Shown here piece by piece: positions 35,689 to 44,755 of a stretch of DNA of 64,000 nucleotides. The first letter of the stretch is position 1. Each line of letters opens with the position of its first letter. Position numbers and translations under genes: made by a program. The stretch covers positions 4,898,001 through 4,962,000 of the forward strand of contig CBDCCT010000002.1 of the NCBI GenBank assembly GCA_965214995.1, read 5' to 3'. Under the pieces are notes generated by a model that made no database searches, was not told the DNA's origin, and saw only the letters and a list, made by a program, of their open reading frames with translations. This DNA is from CBDCCT01 sp965214995. Lineage in GTDB: Bacteria; Deinococcota; Deinococci; Deinococcales; Trueperaceae.

Positions 35689-36731
35689 AGACGCAGGACA
35701 TAAGTGAATTAGGGGTGCTCGTTATCGGCGCGGGCGACATGGGCGCGCGGCACGCGCAAGGCTGGGCCGCGGCGGGGGCCAGCGTGGTGGCGGTTTGTGA
35801 TGCAGACGTGACGAGAGCCGAGGCCGTGGCCGCCCCCTTCGGCGCGGAAGCGCACGCCGCGCCGGACGACGTGCTAAGCCGCGCGGCGGTTCACGTGGTT
35901 TCCGTCTGCACCCCGACCTCCACCCACGCGCCCTTTACGGTGCAGGCGCTAGAAGCAGGCAAACACGTCCTCTGCGAAAAACCCGCGGCGCTGACGCTGA
36001 GCGACGCCGAACGTATGAGCGAGGCGGCTTTAAGGAGCGGCTGCGAGTTACGCATCGGCTTTATGCGCCGCTTTGACCCCGCGTACAGCCAGCTTTTGGA
36101 GATGCACGCGCGCATCGGCAGCCCCGTCTTGGCCCAAGCCACCATCGCCGCGGGGGTCCGGCCCAAAAGGCTCATGCACGACGCTCGGGCCAACGGCGGC
36201 CCCATCATCGACATGTGCTGTCACGTGTTCAACCTCTGGGGCGAACTCTTTGGCGCGCAGCCTGAGACGGTCTCGGCCAGGGGCTACACCTTTAGCGAGG
36301 ACAAGCCGGAATTAGCAGGCATCCAACATAAGGCGCTCGACAGCGCGCACATTATGCTCGAGTACGCAGGCGGCACCGTCGGCCAGGTGCAGGTTTCGTG
36401 GGGCTTGCCGTCAGGCGTCGCGCCCACCGAACGCCACACCTACATGGGACCCGACGGGCTTTTGAGCGTGAACTGGAACGAGACGATGACCTTGCATGAC
36501 GCTGAGGGTGCGACCCCCTGGCGGACGGACGGCACGGACCCGTGGAACGCGGAGATAAAACAGTTCTACCGTGAACTGACTCAAGGTGCGCCGCGCCGGG
36601 TGGCTTCGCTGGAGGACGGCATCGACGCGCTCAGGGTGTCTTTGGCGGTCTTAGAGTCCGTCCGCACCCGCCGCGAAGTTCGCCCCGCCGAGGTCACGGG
36701 GGAAGCTCTGTTTGAGGAAGCGTTACCGTGA
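35685..36731 (+). CDS. Gfo/Idh/MocA family oxidoreductase (1)
   Basis: This 348-residue NAD(P)-dependent dehydrogenase has an N-terminal Rossmann fold (LVIGAGDMGARHAQGWAAAG, residues about 11-30), the family's catalytic-region motif GKHVLCEKPAALT (Lys in EKP), and a C-terminal alpha/beta dimerisation domain. It oxidises or reduces a hydroxyl of a sugar, inositol or the aldolase product. It is coupled by overlap with the aldolase before it and the second family member after it. Confidence 0.92.
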   Translation: MKTQDISELGVLVIGAGDMGARHAQGWAAAGASVVAVCDADVTRAEAVAAPFGAEAHAAPDDVLSRAAVHVVSVCTPTSTHAPFTVQALEAGKHVLCEKPAALTLSDAERMSEAALRSGCELRIGFMRRFDPAYSQLLEMHARIGSPVLAQATIAAGVRPKRLMHDARANGGPIIDMCCHVFNLWGELFGAQPETVSARGYTFSEDKPELAGIQHKALDSAHIMLEYAGGTVGQVQVSWGLPSGVAPTERHTYMGPDGLLSVNWNETMTLHDAEGATPWRTDGTDPWNAEIKQFYRELTQGAPRRVASLEDGIDALRVSLAVLESVRTRREVRPAEVTGEALFEEALP

Positions 36732-37759
36732 ACGGTGAGGTGAAAGTCGGCCTCATCGGCGCGGGACGCTGGGCCGAGGTGCATAAACAGGCGCTTATGG
36801 ACGTGGGCGCGACGCTCAAAGGGGTGGCGGTCTCGAGCCAAGCCTCCAAAGAACGCGTCGAGGCCGAGTGGGGCGTGCCCGCGACGACGGACTTGGACGC
36901 ATTTTTAGATTGGGATACCGACGCCGTCATTATCGTAAGTCCCAACTACCTTCACGCCGAACACGCAGTATCCGCTCTTAACGCAGGCAAACACGTGCTG
37001 GTCGAAAAACCGATGGCGACGACGTTGGAAGATTGTGACCGGATGCTGGCCGCGGCGGCGAATGCGAGCAAGACGCTGGCGGTGGGTCTCGAGATGCGCG
37101 TCTTCACCCTTTTTGCGAAGGTAAAAAAGCTTATCGAGGCGGGGACGGTGGGGCGGCCCCTCCACCTCAAGCTCGACTTGTGGCGCAGGCCTTACCGGGC
37201 GGGCGCGGGGGGCTGGAAAACGGACCCCGCCAAGCTGGGCAGCGCGATTCTCGAGGAGCCCATCCACTACCTCGACTTGGCGCGCTGGTACTTTTCAAAC
37301 GTGGGCGAGCCCGTTGCCCTGCAAGCCTGGTCGAACTCGCGCGGCGGGCAAGAAATGCTGAACGAGAATCTGGACGTGAGGCTCGAGTTCCCGCACGCCT
37401 CAGCGCTCGTGACCCGCTCCATCGCCGCTTACGGGCACCACGTCGACCTCAAGCTCGTGGGCGAAACGGGCGCGCTCCACGCGGCCTGGTGTGGCAGCAT
37501 GGATTTAGACAGGAGTCCTCATGTGGCGCTGACGCTGCACAGCAAAGAACAGGGTGGCGAGGGAACGCGCGGGGTGGACGTGCCGCGCTCTACGGGTCAC
37601 GCGTTCGATGTGCCCAAGCAGACCGCGGCTTTTTTAGACGCCGTGCGTGGTAAGGCTCAACCCCCCGCGACAGGTGAGGACGGGCGCGCGTCGGTGGCGC
37701 TCTCTCTCGCCGCCGAGGCGTCGTTGCGGCGTGGGGCAAAGCTGGTCCTGCCCGAGTAA
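36728..37759 (+). CDS. Gfo/Idh/MocA family oxidoreductase (2)
   Basis: This 343-residue relative starts at GTG 36728, overlapping the previous gene. VGLIGAGRWAEVHKQALMDVG binds the cofactor and GKHVLVEKPMATTLEDCD holds the conserved Lys. EEPIHYLDLARWYF contains the usual active-site His. The two dehydrogenases are not close copies, so they may do sequential or opposite steps. It is the last gene of the sugar operon; the 243 bases after it hold no clear gene. Confidence 0.92.
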   Translation: MNGEVKVGLIGAGRWAEVHKQALMDVGATLKGVAVSSQASKERVEAEWGVPATTDLDAFLDWDTDAVIIVSPNYLHAEHAVSALNAGKHVLVEKPMATTLEDCDRMLAAAANASKTLAVGLEMRVFTLFAKVKKLIEAGTVGRPLHLKLDLWRRPYRAGAGGWKTDPAKLGSAILEEPIHYLDLARWYFSNVGEPVALQAWSNSRGGQEMLNENLDVRLEFPHASALVTRSIAAYGHHVDLKLVGETGALHAAWCGSMDLDRSPHVALTLHSKEQGGEGTRGVDVPRSTGHAFDVPKQTAAFLDAVRGKAQPPATGEDGRASVALSLAAEASLRRGAKLVLPE

Positions 37760-38002
37760 CGGTTCCCACCACACAAATACAAACCTAAACGCAGACCCAG
37801 TAGCATGAAGCCGTCTCTGTAACACCGCATACTTTTGTGACGGTTGTACGAAAATGTGAAATTTTTCATAGTACCTTCATCTTAGAGCAGCGACTTTATA
37901 TATCGTTCCCGCGCCGTTCCCGCCGAGGCGTTTGACGTCCGGCTGTACCGCCCGTTCGAGACGAGGAGCTGCTCGAGTCACAGGGTTTGGGAAGGTGCAG
38001 TC

Positions 38003-41000
38003 ATGGGTAAGTTACGGTCAGGACGCTTTTTGTGCATCATCACGGCGCTCGCCGCTTTGGCCGCCGTTTCCGCCTGTCGGCAAACGCCGCAGGACGCGGC
38101 GCCCACCACGGTGACGGGCGAGCTTGACGAGGCGGGCGGCAGCGTCACACTCGAGGACGGCACCGCCGCCGCGTTGGGCCCCGGCTTTTTGACTTCAGCC
38201 GCCACCATAAAACTCAGCACCTCCCCAACACCGCTCAGCACCCCGCCCGCGAGCATCACCGACCACTACGACCCCGCCGCCGCGGCACCCATCGGGCTCT
38301 CCACCAGGGTCGAGCTTCCCTACGCGGCCCTGGAAACGTCCACCCCCTTTGACGAACGGCGCGCGCTGCGCCTCCGCGTGCCCTCCTTCCCCGGCGACTA
38401 CGACGCGGAGGCCGAATACTTCGCCGAGGTCCACCTCGAGCTCGCCAACGGCAAGAGCGTGTTTTTCTTCGAGCCCTACCGGCCCACGCCGCTCGTGACG
38501 CCGAATGGTAAAAACAACGAGGGCGAGGACGAAAACGGGGTGGACAGGACGGGGGACGGGGTCACCGACACGCTCACGATTAACAACTTGCAGCTCAGAA
38601 GCGTGGGAAAAAGCGTGACCGACACCGTCGCCGTGACCGTGCGGCCCGTGCGGGGGGCGTCGCCGCTGGCGGCGCAGGCGGTCGCCACGGGCTTTGTGCT
38701 CGAGGAGGTGGTCACGGGCCTCAACGGGGGCGTCGCCTTTGACTTCGCGCCCGACGGGCGCATCTTCATCGCCGAGAAGGGGGGCGTCGTGCGGGTTTTT
38801 GAAAACGACGCGCTTCTATCGACGCCTTTTATCAACCTCTCGGCGCAGGTCAACAACCGCCACGACCGGGGCCTGCTCAGCGTGGCGGTCCACCCCGAGT
38901 TCCCCGCGCAGCCCTACGTCTATCTCCTTTTCACCTACGACCCGCCCGAGGTTTTGAATTATCAGGGCGACAGCGTCCGGGGGCCCGACGGCAGCGGGGC
39001 CCGCGTGTCACGCTTAGTGCGCGTGACCGCCGACGCGGCGCGGAACTTTAACGTGGCCCTGCCCGGCAGCGCGGTGGTGCTGCTGGGCACGAACAGCACG
39101 TACGCCAACATCGGCAACCCGAACGTGCGCAACGGCCCGCCGTCGTGCGGGACGGCGGGCGCTTATGTGCGCGACTGTCTCCCCTCGGACGAGCTGTCGC
39201 ACTCCATCGGCACGGTGCGCTTCGGCCTCGACGGCTCGCTTTTCGTCTCCAACGGGGAGGGCGCCAACTACACCCGCGTCGAGCCCTACGCAACCCGCGC
39301 GCTCGACGTAGACAGCTTGGCGGGCAAGATACTCCGCATCGACCCGCTCACCGGGGAGGGCTACACGGACAATCCCTTTTACGACGGTGACGTACGCAGG
39401 GACCGTTCAAAGGTCTACAGCCTCGGCCTGCGCAACCCTTTTCGTTTCACGGTTCACCCACAAACCGGCGAGCCCTTCGTCGGCGACGTGGGCTGGAACA
39501 CCTGGGAGGAGGTCAACACGGGGCGCGGCGCGAATTTCGGCTGGCCCTGTTTCGAGGGCGGCAGCGGCGTGAGCTTGCAGCAGGGCGGCTACCGGGCGCT
39601 GGACCGCTGTAAGCCGCTCTATACCGACCCGAGCGCGGTCACGCCCTCCATCCACGCCTATACGCACGGCGGCCAGGGGTCTTCCGTGCAGGTAGGCGAC
39701 TTTTACACCGGGAGCGCCTACCCGGCGGCCTACCGGGGGGCGCTCTTTTTCGTCGATTACAACCGGCAGTTCATCAACTACCTGACCTTTGACGGGGGAG
39801 GCCGCGTCACGGGCGTTCAAAGCTTCGGCAGCGAGGCGGGGGTGGTGCAGCTCTCGGCGGGGCCGGACACCAACCTCTATCTCATGAACATCTTGGAGGG
39901 CAAGCTCAAACGCCTGCGCTACACCGCCGCCGGGAACAACGCGCCCACGGCTCAGGCGAGCGCGACCCCCACGGCGGGCGTCGTGCCCCTCACCGTGGAG
40001 TTCTCGAGCATAAGCAGCTTCGACCCCGACGGGAACGCGCTGACTTATTCCTGGACCTTTGGCGACGGCTCGAGCACCAACGAAGCCGACCCCACACACG
40101 TCTACACCGCCGCGGGCGTCTACCGCGCCACTTTAACGGTCCGCGACCCCGCCGGGGCCACGAGCCGCGCGAGCGTCACCATTGAAGCGAGCGACAACCG
40201 GCCCGTGGCGACGATTCTCTCGCCCGCGGACGGGACGAGCTACGCCATCGGCGACACGGTCACCTTTAGCGGTACGGGCGACGACGCGCAAGACGGGACG
40301 CTCTCGGGAGACGATTTAAGCTGGAAACTTAACCTCCACCACAACGACCACACGCACTTCAACGAGCTGCCGACCACAAACGGTGACACCGGCTCTTTTG
40401 TGGTGAGCGACCACGGCGACAACACCTGGCTGGAACTCTGCCTGACCGCCACGGATAGCAGCGGACAGAAAGACACGACCTGCGTGTCGCTCCGCCCCAG
40501 CACCGTCCAGTACACCCTCCAAACCGAGCCGAGCGGGCTCGAGCTGAGCTGGGAGGGCGTCTCGCGCAAAACGCCCTTTACCGTTACCACCATCATCAAC
40601 TCGGCGCACCAACTCGTCGCGCCCGCCGAACAGGGCGGCCTACAGTTCAGCCGCTGGTCCGACGGCGGCGCGCGCGTCCACCCCATCACCGTGGGGGGCG
40701 CACCTGAAACGCTGACAGCCACCTACACTGCGCCGCCCCCCACCGCGCCGCCTCCCACCACACCGCCCCCCACCACGTCCTGCGCGGGACTAACACGCGA
40801 GGCCGAAGAAGGCGCGCTTTTCGGCTCTTTTGAGGTCGGCAGCGACGGCCGCGCGAGCGGCGGCGGCTACGTCCACGCGCCCAACGGCAGCGGCAACTAC
40901 ATGACCGCCCCCAACGGCGCGCACCGGGCCGAATACTGCTTCACGGTCGCCACCGCGGGGATATATCGCCTTAAGGGCTGGGTCTACGCCCCCAACGGCT

Positions 41001-41839
41001 CGGACAACTCGTTTTTCGTGGCCGTCGACGGCGTCCCGACCAAAGGCTACCTGTGGGACACCCTGCAAAGCACGAACTACAGCGCGGACTACGTGTCCCA
41101 ACGCGGCGGGGCCGACCCCGTCGAGGTCGCGCTCTCGGCGGGGGAGCATACCGTCACCGTCTACAAGCGCGAGGACGGCACCCGGCTGGACAGAGTAGCG
41201 CTCGAGCGCGTCGAGACCTCCGCCTCAACCTGCGGGGACAAAACCGCGCTCTTCGTGGGGAAAACGCGCCCGCTGCCCACGAACGACCAGCGCCTCGCCG
41301 ACCGCTTGACCACGCTCGGCTTTAACGTCGTCGTGCGCAACCAGACCGAGGCGCGCGCCACCGACGCGAACGGCAAGGACTTGGTCGTGATTTCCGACTC
41401 GGTAAGCTCGAGCAGCATCGGCACAGAGTTCCGCGACGTGGCCGTGCCCGTCATGGTTTGGGAAGCCTGGCTCTTCGACGACATGAAAATGACGAAGGCG
41501 GTGGGAGGGAACTACGGCAGCACCCCCAGCCAAACCGCGCTCGACATCGTGAACGACCGTCACCCGCTCGCCGCCGGCCTCTCCGGCAGGGTGAGCACGA
41601 ACCGCTCCGGCACCCCCTTCTTCTGGGGCATCCCCGGCTCGGGCGCGGCCAACGTGGCTACGCTGGCGGGCAGCAACCGTTCCGTCATCTTCGGGTACGA
41701 CGCGGGCAGCCCGATGGTCGGTAAAACCGCCCCGGCCCGGCGCGTCGGTTTCTACGGCGGCGCGGCCTCGAGCTTTACCCCCGAAGGCTGGGCGCTTTTC
41801 GAGGCGGCAGGCCGCTGGGCCGCCTGTACGGCAGATTAG
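38003..41839 (+). CDS. Multidomain lipoprotein: PQQ-type sugar dehydrogenase, PKD, CBM and ThuA-like parts
   Basis: This 1278-residue protein has a lipoprotein signal with lipobox VSAC (Cys25). Domains in order: an unassigned N-terminal region (26-230); a six-bladed propeller of the glucose/sorbosone dehydrogenase type (about 233-645, with RGLLSVAVHPEFPAQPYVY and YSLGLRNPFRFTVHPQTG); a PKD domain (650-730, DPDGNALTYSWTFGDGSS); an Ig-like module (735-840); a Pro/Thr linker (about 908-925); a CBM6/35-like beta-sandwich (928-1075); and a C-terminal ThuA/glutamine-amidotransferase-like domain (1078-1278). It probably binds polysaccharide outside the cell and oxidises sugars with PQQ. The 5' neighbour is the sugar operon; a terminator follows. 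Confidence 0.88.
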   Translation: MGKLRSGRFLCIITALAALAAVSACRQTPQDAAPTTVTGELDEAGGSVTLEDGTAAALGPGFLTSAATIKLSTSPTPLSTPPASITDHYDPAAAAPIGLSTRVELPYAALETSTPFDERRALRLRVPSFPGDYDAEAEYFAEVHLELANGKSVFFFEPYRPTPLVTPNGKNNEGEDENGVDRTGDGVTDTLTINNLQLRSVGKSVTDTVAVTVRPVRGASPLAAQAVATGFVLEEVVTGLNGGVAFDFAPDGRIFIAEKGGVVRVFENDALLSTPFINLSAQVNNRHDRGLLSVAVHPEFPAQPYVYLLFTYDPPEVLNYQGDSVRGPDGSGARVSRLVRVTADAARNFNVALPGSAVVLLGTNSTYANIGNPNVRNGPPSCGTAGAYVRDCLPSDELSHSIGTVRFGLDGSLFVSNGEGANYTRVEPYATRALDVDSLAGKILRIDPLTGEGYTDNPFYDGDVRRDRSKVYSLGLRNPFRFTVHPQTGEPFVGDVGWNTWEEVNTGRGANFGWPCFEGGSGVSLQQGGYRALDRCKPLYTDPSAVTPSIHAYTHGGQGSSVQVGDFYTGSAYPAAYRGALFFVDYNRQFINYLTFDGGGRVTGVQSFGSEAGVVQLSAGPDTNLYLMNILEGKLKRLRYTAAGNNAPTAQASATPTAGVVPLTVEFSSISSFDPDGNALTYSWTFGDGSSTNEADPTHVYTAAGVYRATLTVRDPAGATSRASVTIEASDNRPVATILSPADGTSYAIGDTVTFSGTGDDAQDGTLSGDDLSWKLNLHHNDHTHFNELPTTNGDTGSFVVSDHGDNTWLELCLTATDSSGQKDTTCVSLRPSTVQYTLQTEPSGLELSWEGVSRKTPFTVTTIINSAHQLVAPAEQGGLQFSRWSDGGARVHPITVGGAPETLTATYTAPPPTAPPPTTPPPTTSCAGLTREAEEGALFGSFEVGSDGRASGGGYVHAPNGSGNYMTAPNGAHRAEYCFTVATAGIYRLKGWVYAPNGSDNSFFVAVDGVPTKGYLWDTLQSTNYSADYVSQRGGADPVEVALSAGEHTVTVYKREDGTRLDRVALERVETSASTCGDKTALFVGKTRPLPTNDQRLADRLTTLGFNVVVRNQTEARATDANGKDLVVISDSVSSSSIGTEFRDVAVPVMVWEAWLFDDMKMTKAVGGNYGSTPSQTALDIVNDRHPLAAGLSGRVSTNRSGTPFFWGIPGSGAANVATLAGSNRSVIFGYDAGSPMVGKTAPARRVGFYGGAASSFTPEGWALFEAAGRWAACTAD

Positions 41840-41877
41840 GAGTCGAGGCTTCGCTGTAGGTTGCGCCACACCAAAGA

Positions 41878-41909
41878 ACGCGCCTGGTAACTTCTACCAG
41901 GTGCGTTTT
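41878..41909 (+). terminator. Intrinsic terminator after the lipoprotein gene
   Basis: A 12-base stem (ACGCGCCTGGTA with TACCAGGTGCGT, one G-U pair) around a 5-base loop is followed by TTTT. It lies between two convergent genes, the lipoprotein and etfA. Confidence 0.8.
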
Positions 41910-41972
41910 GAACGATGAGCGGTTTGGGCGGAGCTAACGAGCATGGGCGTCCTCAGACACCCCGCCACCTTC

Positions 41973-42935
41973 TTACTCCTTTTGCGCCGCCAGCGCCTCC
42001 TTGAGCGCGGGGGCCACCGCGTTCACGTCACCCACGATGCCGTAGTCCGCCACCTTGAAAATGGGCGCGTCCGCGTCTTTGTTGATGGCAACGATGACTT
42101 TAGAGCGGTTCATCCCCGAGAGGTGCTGCACCGCGCCCGACACGCCCAGGGCCACGTAGAGGTCGGGCGCGACCGTCTTGCCGGTCTGCCCCACCTGCTC
42201 GCCGTAGGGCCGCCAGCCCGCGTCCACCACCGCCCTTGTTGCCCCCACCCCCGCCGAAAGCGTGTCCGCCAGGGGCTCAACGAGATTATCAAAACCTTCC
42301 GGGCCGCCGACGCCGCGCCCGCCCGCAACGACCACGCTGGCTTCTTCCAACGCCACCCGCCCCGCCGCCGCGGCCTGCTTCTCGCCCAAAGTCACGCGGG
42401 TGTCCGCGGGCTCGAGCCCCACCTCCACCGCCTCCACCTTGCCCCCCGCGCCCTCCTCGGCCACGGGATAGATATTGGGCTTGACGCTGATAACAACGGG
42501 TAAACTCTCGGCCTGCACCGTCTCGGTCACGCGCGCGAGGTAGGTAAAGCGCGTCGCGGTCACCTTGTCATCTTGAAGCTCGAGCCCCGTCACGTCCTCC
42601 AGATAGGGCGCGTCTAATCGCAGCGCCACCCGCGGCGCGTAGGAGAGCCCCGAACGCGAGGCCGCAATCAGCACCGCCTGCGCCCCCTTCTCTTGCGCTA
42701 TCCCAGCCACCACACGCGTCCACGGCTCCGCCCTAAACGCGTCCAACCCCTCACCCGATACTGTGTAGACAGTGTCAACATAGTTCGAGAACGCCTCGGC
42801 GGCCCCGGCGTCACCGATGACCAACCCGGCAACTTCAGTGCTCAGCGCCTCCGCGAGGTCGCGCGCGGCGCTGGTAAGCTCGAGCGTGCTCTTCCGCAGC
42901 CCGCCGTCCTTTTGATTGGCAACAACAAGAATCAT
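41973..42935 (-). CDS. etfA: Electron transfer flavoprotein, alpha subunit
   Basis: This 320-residue FAD-binding subunit has the C-terminal FAD domain GGRGVGGPEGFDNLVEPLAD, then GWRPYGEQVGQTGKTVAPDLYVALGVSGAVQHL, cited from residues about 205-290. ETF carries electrons from acyl-CoA and other dehydrogenases to the quinone pool. The first 180 residues form the shared alpha/beta-subunit domain. It lies 77 bases downstream of etfB, separated by an inverted-repeat element. ETF would serve any acyl-CoA dehydrogenation fed by the three CoA-transferases in this window. Confidence 0.95.
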   Translation of the reverse strand: MILVVANQKDGGLRKSTLELTSAARDLAEALSTEVAGLVIGDAGAAEAFSNYVDTVYTVSGEGLDAFRAEPWTRVVAGIAQEKGAQAVLIAASRSGLSYAPRVALRLDAPYLEDVTGLELQDDKVTATRFTYLARVTETVQAESLPVVISVKPNIYPVAEEGAGGKVEAVEVGLEPADTRVTLGEKQAAAAGRVALEEASVVVAGGRGVGGPEGFDNLVEPLADTLSAGVGATRAVVDAGWRPYGEQVGQTGKTVAPDLYVALGVSGAVQHLSGMNRSKVIVAINKDADAPIFKVADYGIVGDVNAVAPALKEALAAQKE

Positions 42936-42954
42936 ATCTCTCCTTTAGACAGTG

Positions 42955-43010
42955 GTGAGTGGTTAGTGGATAGTGATTAGAAAAAGCCAACCACTAACCA
43001 CTAATCACTG
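42955..43010. repeat. Inverted heptad repeat between etfB and etfA
   Basis: AGTGGTTAGTGG (42958-42969) pairs exactly with CCACTAACCACT (42991-43002), and AGTGATTAG (42972-42980) with CTAATCACT (43001-43009), so two stems compete. The units are TAGTGGT/TAGTGAT heptads. A related run, AGTGGGTAGTGGTTAG, lies around 648-663. Confidence 0.65.
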
Positions 43011-43012
43011 CT

Positions 43013-43768
43013 TCAAACGACTTTCGCCTCTTCGTGGAGCAGCTTAGCAAGTTGCTGCGCCGCCTCCGCGGGGTCGCCGTCCAACATTTTATTGAGGCGG
43101 TCGCGGGTCTGGATGGCCTCTTTGAGCACGCGCGTTTTGGCCGTTGCGCCGCCCGCGTCGTCCAGGCTCAGTTTTTTGAGTTCTTTGCGTTTGGCCTTCA
43201 TGATGTTGGGCAGGGTCGGGTAGCGCGGTTCGTTAAGGCCCTGCTGGGTGGTGACGACGGCGGGAAGGGGGAGCGTCAAGCGTTCGCTGCCCTCGTCGGC
43301 GTCGTGGGTGGTCTGGGCCCCGTTATCTGCAAGCTCTAATTCCGTCGTCCAGTCCGAGTGCGGCCAGCCCAGCGCCTCGGCCACCGCCGGGCCCAGGGCG
43401 GCGGAGTCCCAGTCGGCCTCCTTGCCGCCCACAAAGACCACGTCTGCGCCCTCGTCCCCGATCACCTTGGCGAGCACCTTGGCTTGGCTGATGGGGTCTA
43501 ATGCCTCGTCCGTCTCGATATGCACCGCGCGATCCGCGCCCATCGCCAGCGCGGTGCGAATCGCCTCCTCGAAACGCTTCGGGCCCAAGGCCAGCGCGAC
43601 GATGTCCGCGTCCTCGCCCCCCTCGCGGATGCGCAAGGCCTGCTCGACGCCATATTCGTCCATCCCGTCAATGACAAAGGTCGCGCCCTCCAGGTCAATA
43701 CCCCCCTCCGCCGCGCGGATGCGCGCCTCGGCGTCGGGGACTTGTTTGATGATGGTAATAATTTTCAT
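43013..43768 (-). CDS. etfB: Electron transfer flavoprotein, beta subunit
   Basis: This 251-residue AMP-binding subunit begins MKIITIIKQVPDAEARI. It carries the ETF-beta signature region near PLPAVVTTQQGLNEPRYPTLP, then IMKAKRKELKKL, the recognition loop that docks to partner dehydrogenases. Its start overlaps the end of a relic vapC reading frame, and its Shine-Dalgarno site (GGAGGAGAAGG) is inside that relic. Confidence 0.95.
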   Translation of the reverse strand: MKIITIIKQVPDAEARIRAAEGGIDLEGATFVIDGMDEYGVEQALRIREGGEDADIVALALGPKRFEEAIRTALAMGADRAVHIETDEALDPISQAKVLAKVIGDEGADVVFVGGKEADWDSAALGPAVAEALGWPHSDWTTELELADNGAQTTHDADEGSERLTLPLPAVVTTQQGLNEPRYPTLPNIMKAKRKELKKLSLDDAGGATAKTRVLKEAIQTRDRLNKMLDGDPAEAAQQLAKLLHEEAKVV

Positions 43769-43890
43769 CCTTCTCCTCCAGATTCAAAGACGCTTAAGTC
43801 TACGATCGCCCGGTAATGCTTGATATTACCCGTCGCTAGCATTAGGCCGTGCTCCGTTGCCGTCGCCGCGACGAGGGCGTCAGTGAGTAT
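43765..43890 (-). pseudogene. vapC 3' remnant (PIN-domain toxin)
   Basis: About 41 codons read ILTDALVAATATEHGLML followed by ATGNIKHYRAIVDLSVFE, the C-terminal part of a VapC PIN-domain nuclease with its DALVAAxA helix and a TGN-type strand. The frame hits a stop immediately upstream, and the first about 90 residues with most acidic active-site residues are missing. It directly follows the antitoxin frame, so a deletion removed the toxin 5' part. Confidence 0.75.
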
Positions 43891-44068
43891 TCTTCAGTGT
43901 GAAGGGATGTTCGGACGCTTTTATGTGCTCAGCGGGCAGAGCGGGTTGAACCGCCCCCTTAACCTTGTTAACCTTGCCCCAATACAAAACCGCCACGGTT
44001 CCGTTGCGCTCGAGCGCCCCTAGCACCTCGCTCATGCGGCATCTTATGTTAACAACAGCCGCTTTCAT
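43880..44068 (-). CDS. Phd/YefM-type antitoxin (orphan)
   Basis: This 62-residue protein from ATG 44068 reads MKAAVVNIRCRMSEVLGALE then GTVAVLYWGKV, the N-terminal DNA-binding part of Phd/YefM/VapB-type antitoxins. A longer frame upstream to 44176 adds residues atypical for the family. Its C terminus overlaps the vapC relic in another frame, so the toxin-binding tail may be altered. It may still bind DNA, or it may be a relic. Confidence 0.6.
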   Translation of the reverse strand: MKAAVVNIRCRMSEVLGALERNGTVAVLYWGKVNKVKGAVQPALPAEHIKASEHPFTLKNTH

Positions 44069-44626
44069 GTGTAGCAGCATTGTACCCTTTTGCGAAGGCG
44101 AATGCGTCTCCAAAGGAAAAGGCAGGCTTTTACCACCACGCCCCTTAGAAAGCGAGAAGCAAACGGGGCCAAGCACTGCAGCGCCTGGCCCGTGTTCGGT
44201 TCTCTGGAGCGAACTTCTCCGGCGTCTTTATACATCACGGTGCGGACACAACGCACAAATCGCTCGGCACCGGGAAAGGCGCTGCTTAGCTCAGCGGTGG
44301 CAAGGTTATCCGACTCTGCCGCAACTGGCCATAAGAGTGAGCTTTACAAGCATCTTGAAACTGCGATCGCACCGCTCCTCTGGTTTATCCAGCGCCTTCA
44401 CCACGCAACCCAGGGGGCTCAGCACCTTCTCTTGATGCGCAGCCGTGGTTGGTCTCGTAGCTGCCCGTCATTCTCTTCATCTTCGGGTTTGTCAATCTTA
44501 ACAATAAAGACTGCGGCAAGCTGAGGACTTGCTGACAGCCCATGATGTGTTATAGTTTAGGCTGGTCTTCCGGGGGGCGGGTCACCTGAGCGGGAGGCTG
44601 ATTGTAAATTGGAGAGGCGAAGATAC
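44069..44626. other. Stretch without a recognisable gene
   Basis: Open frames exist on both strands, but none shows a family motif or a good start. A possible promoter for the tRNA lies at its right end, with TATAGT at 44551-44556 and a poor TTGCTG at 44529-44534. The stretch probably contains debris from the toxin-antitoxin deletion and earlier insertions next to the tRNA. Confidence 0.5.
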
Positions 44627-44703
<77 letters not shown>

Positions 44704-44708
44704 AAACA

Positions 44709-44729
44709 AACCCCGTCGCTGACGGGGTT
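44709..44729 (+). terminator. Intrinsic terminator after tRNA-Arg
   Basis: AACCCCGTC pairs with GACGGGGTT around loop GCT, followed by a T-rich CTTTCTTTT. It ends the tRNA transcript and, read on the other strand, may also end the convergent integrase transcript. Confidence 0.85.
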
Positions 44730-44755
44730 CTTTCTTTTGCTTGTGAGCTGTGATT

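Noticed and set aside
28282..37759. A definite sulfoquinovose degradation operon
   Set aside because: The kinase and aldolase resemble YihV and YihT, but the isomerase is of another family and no sulfoquinovosidase or sulfolactaldehyde reductase of known type is in the window.
44090..44524. A 144-codon plus-strand frame before the tRNA
   Set aside because: Composition is Arg/Ser-rich without motifs, no good start signal is present, and it overlaps the antitoxin promoter region.
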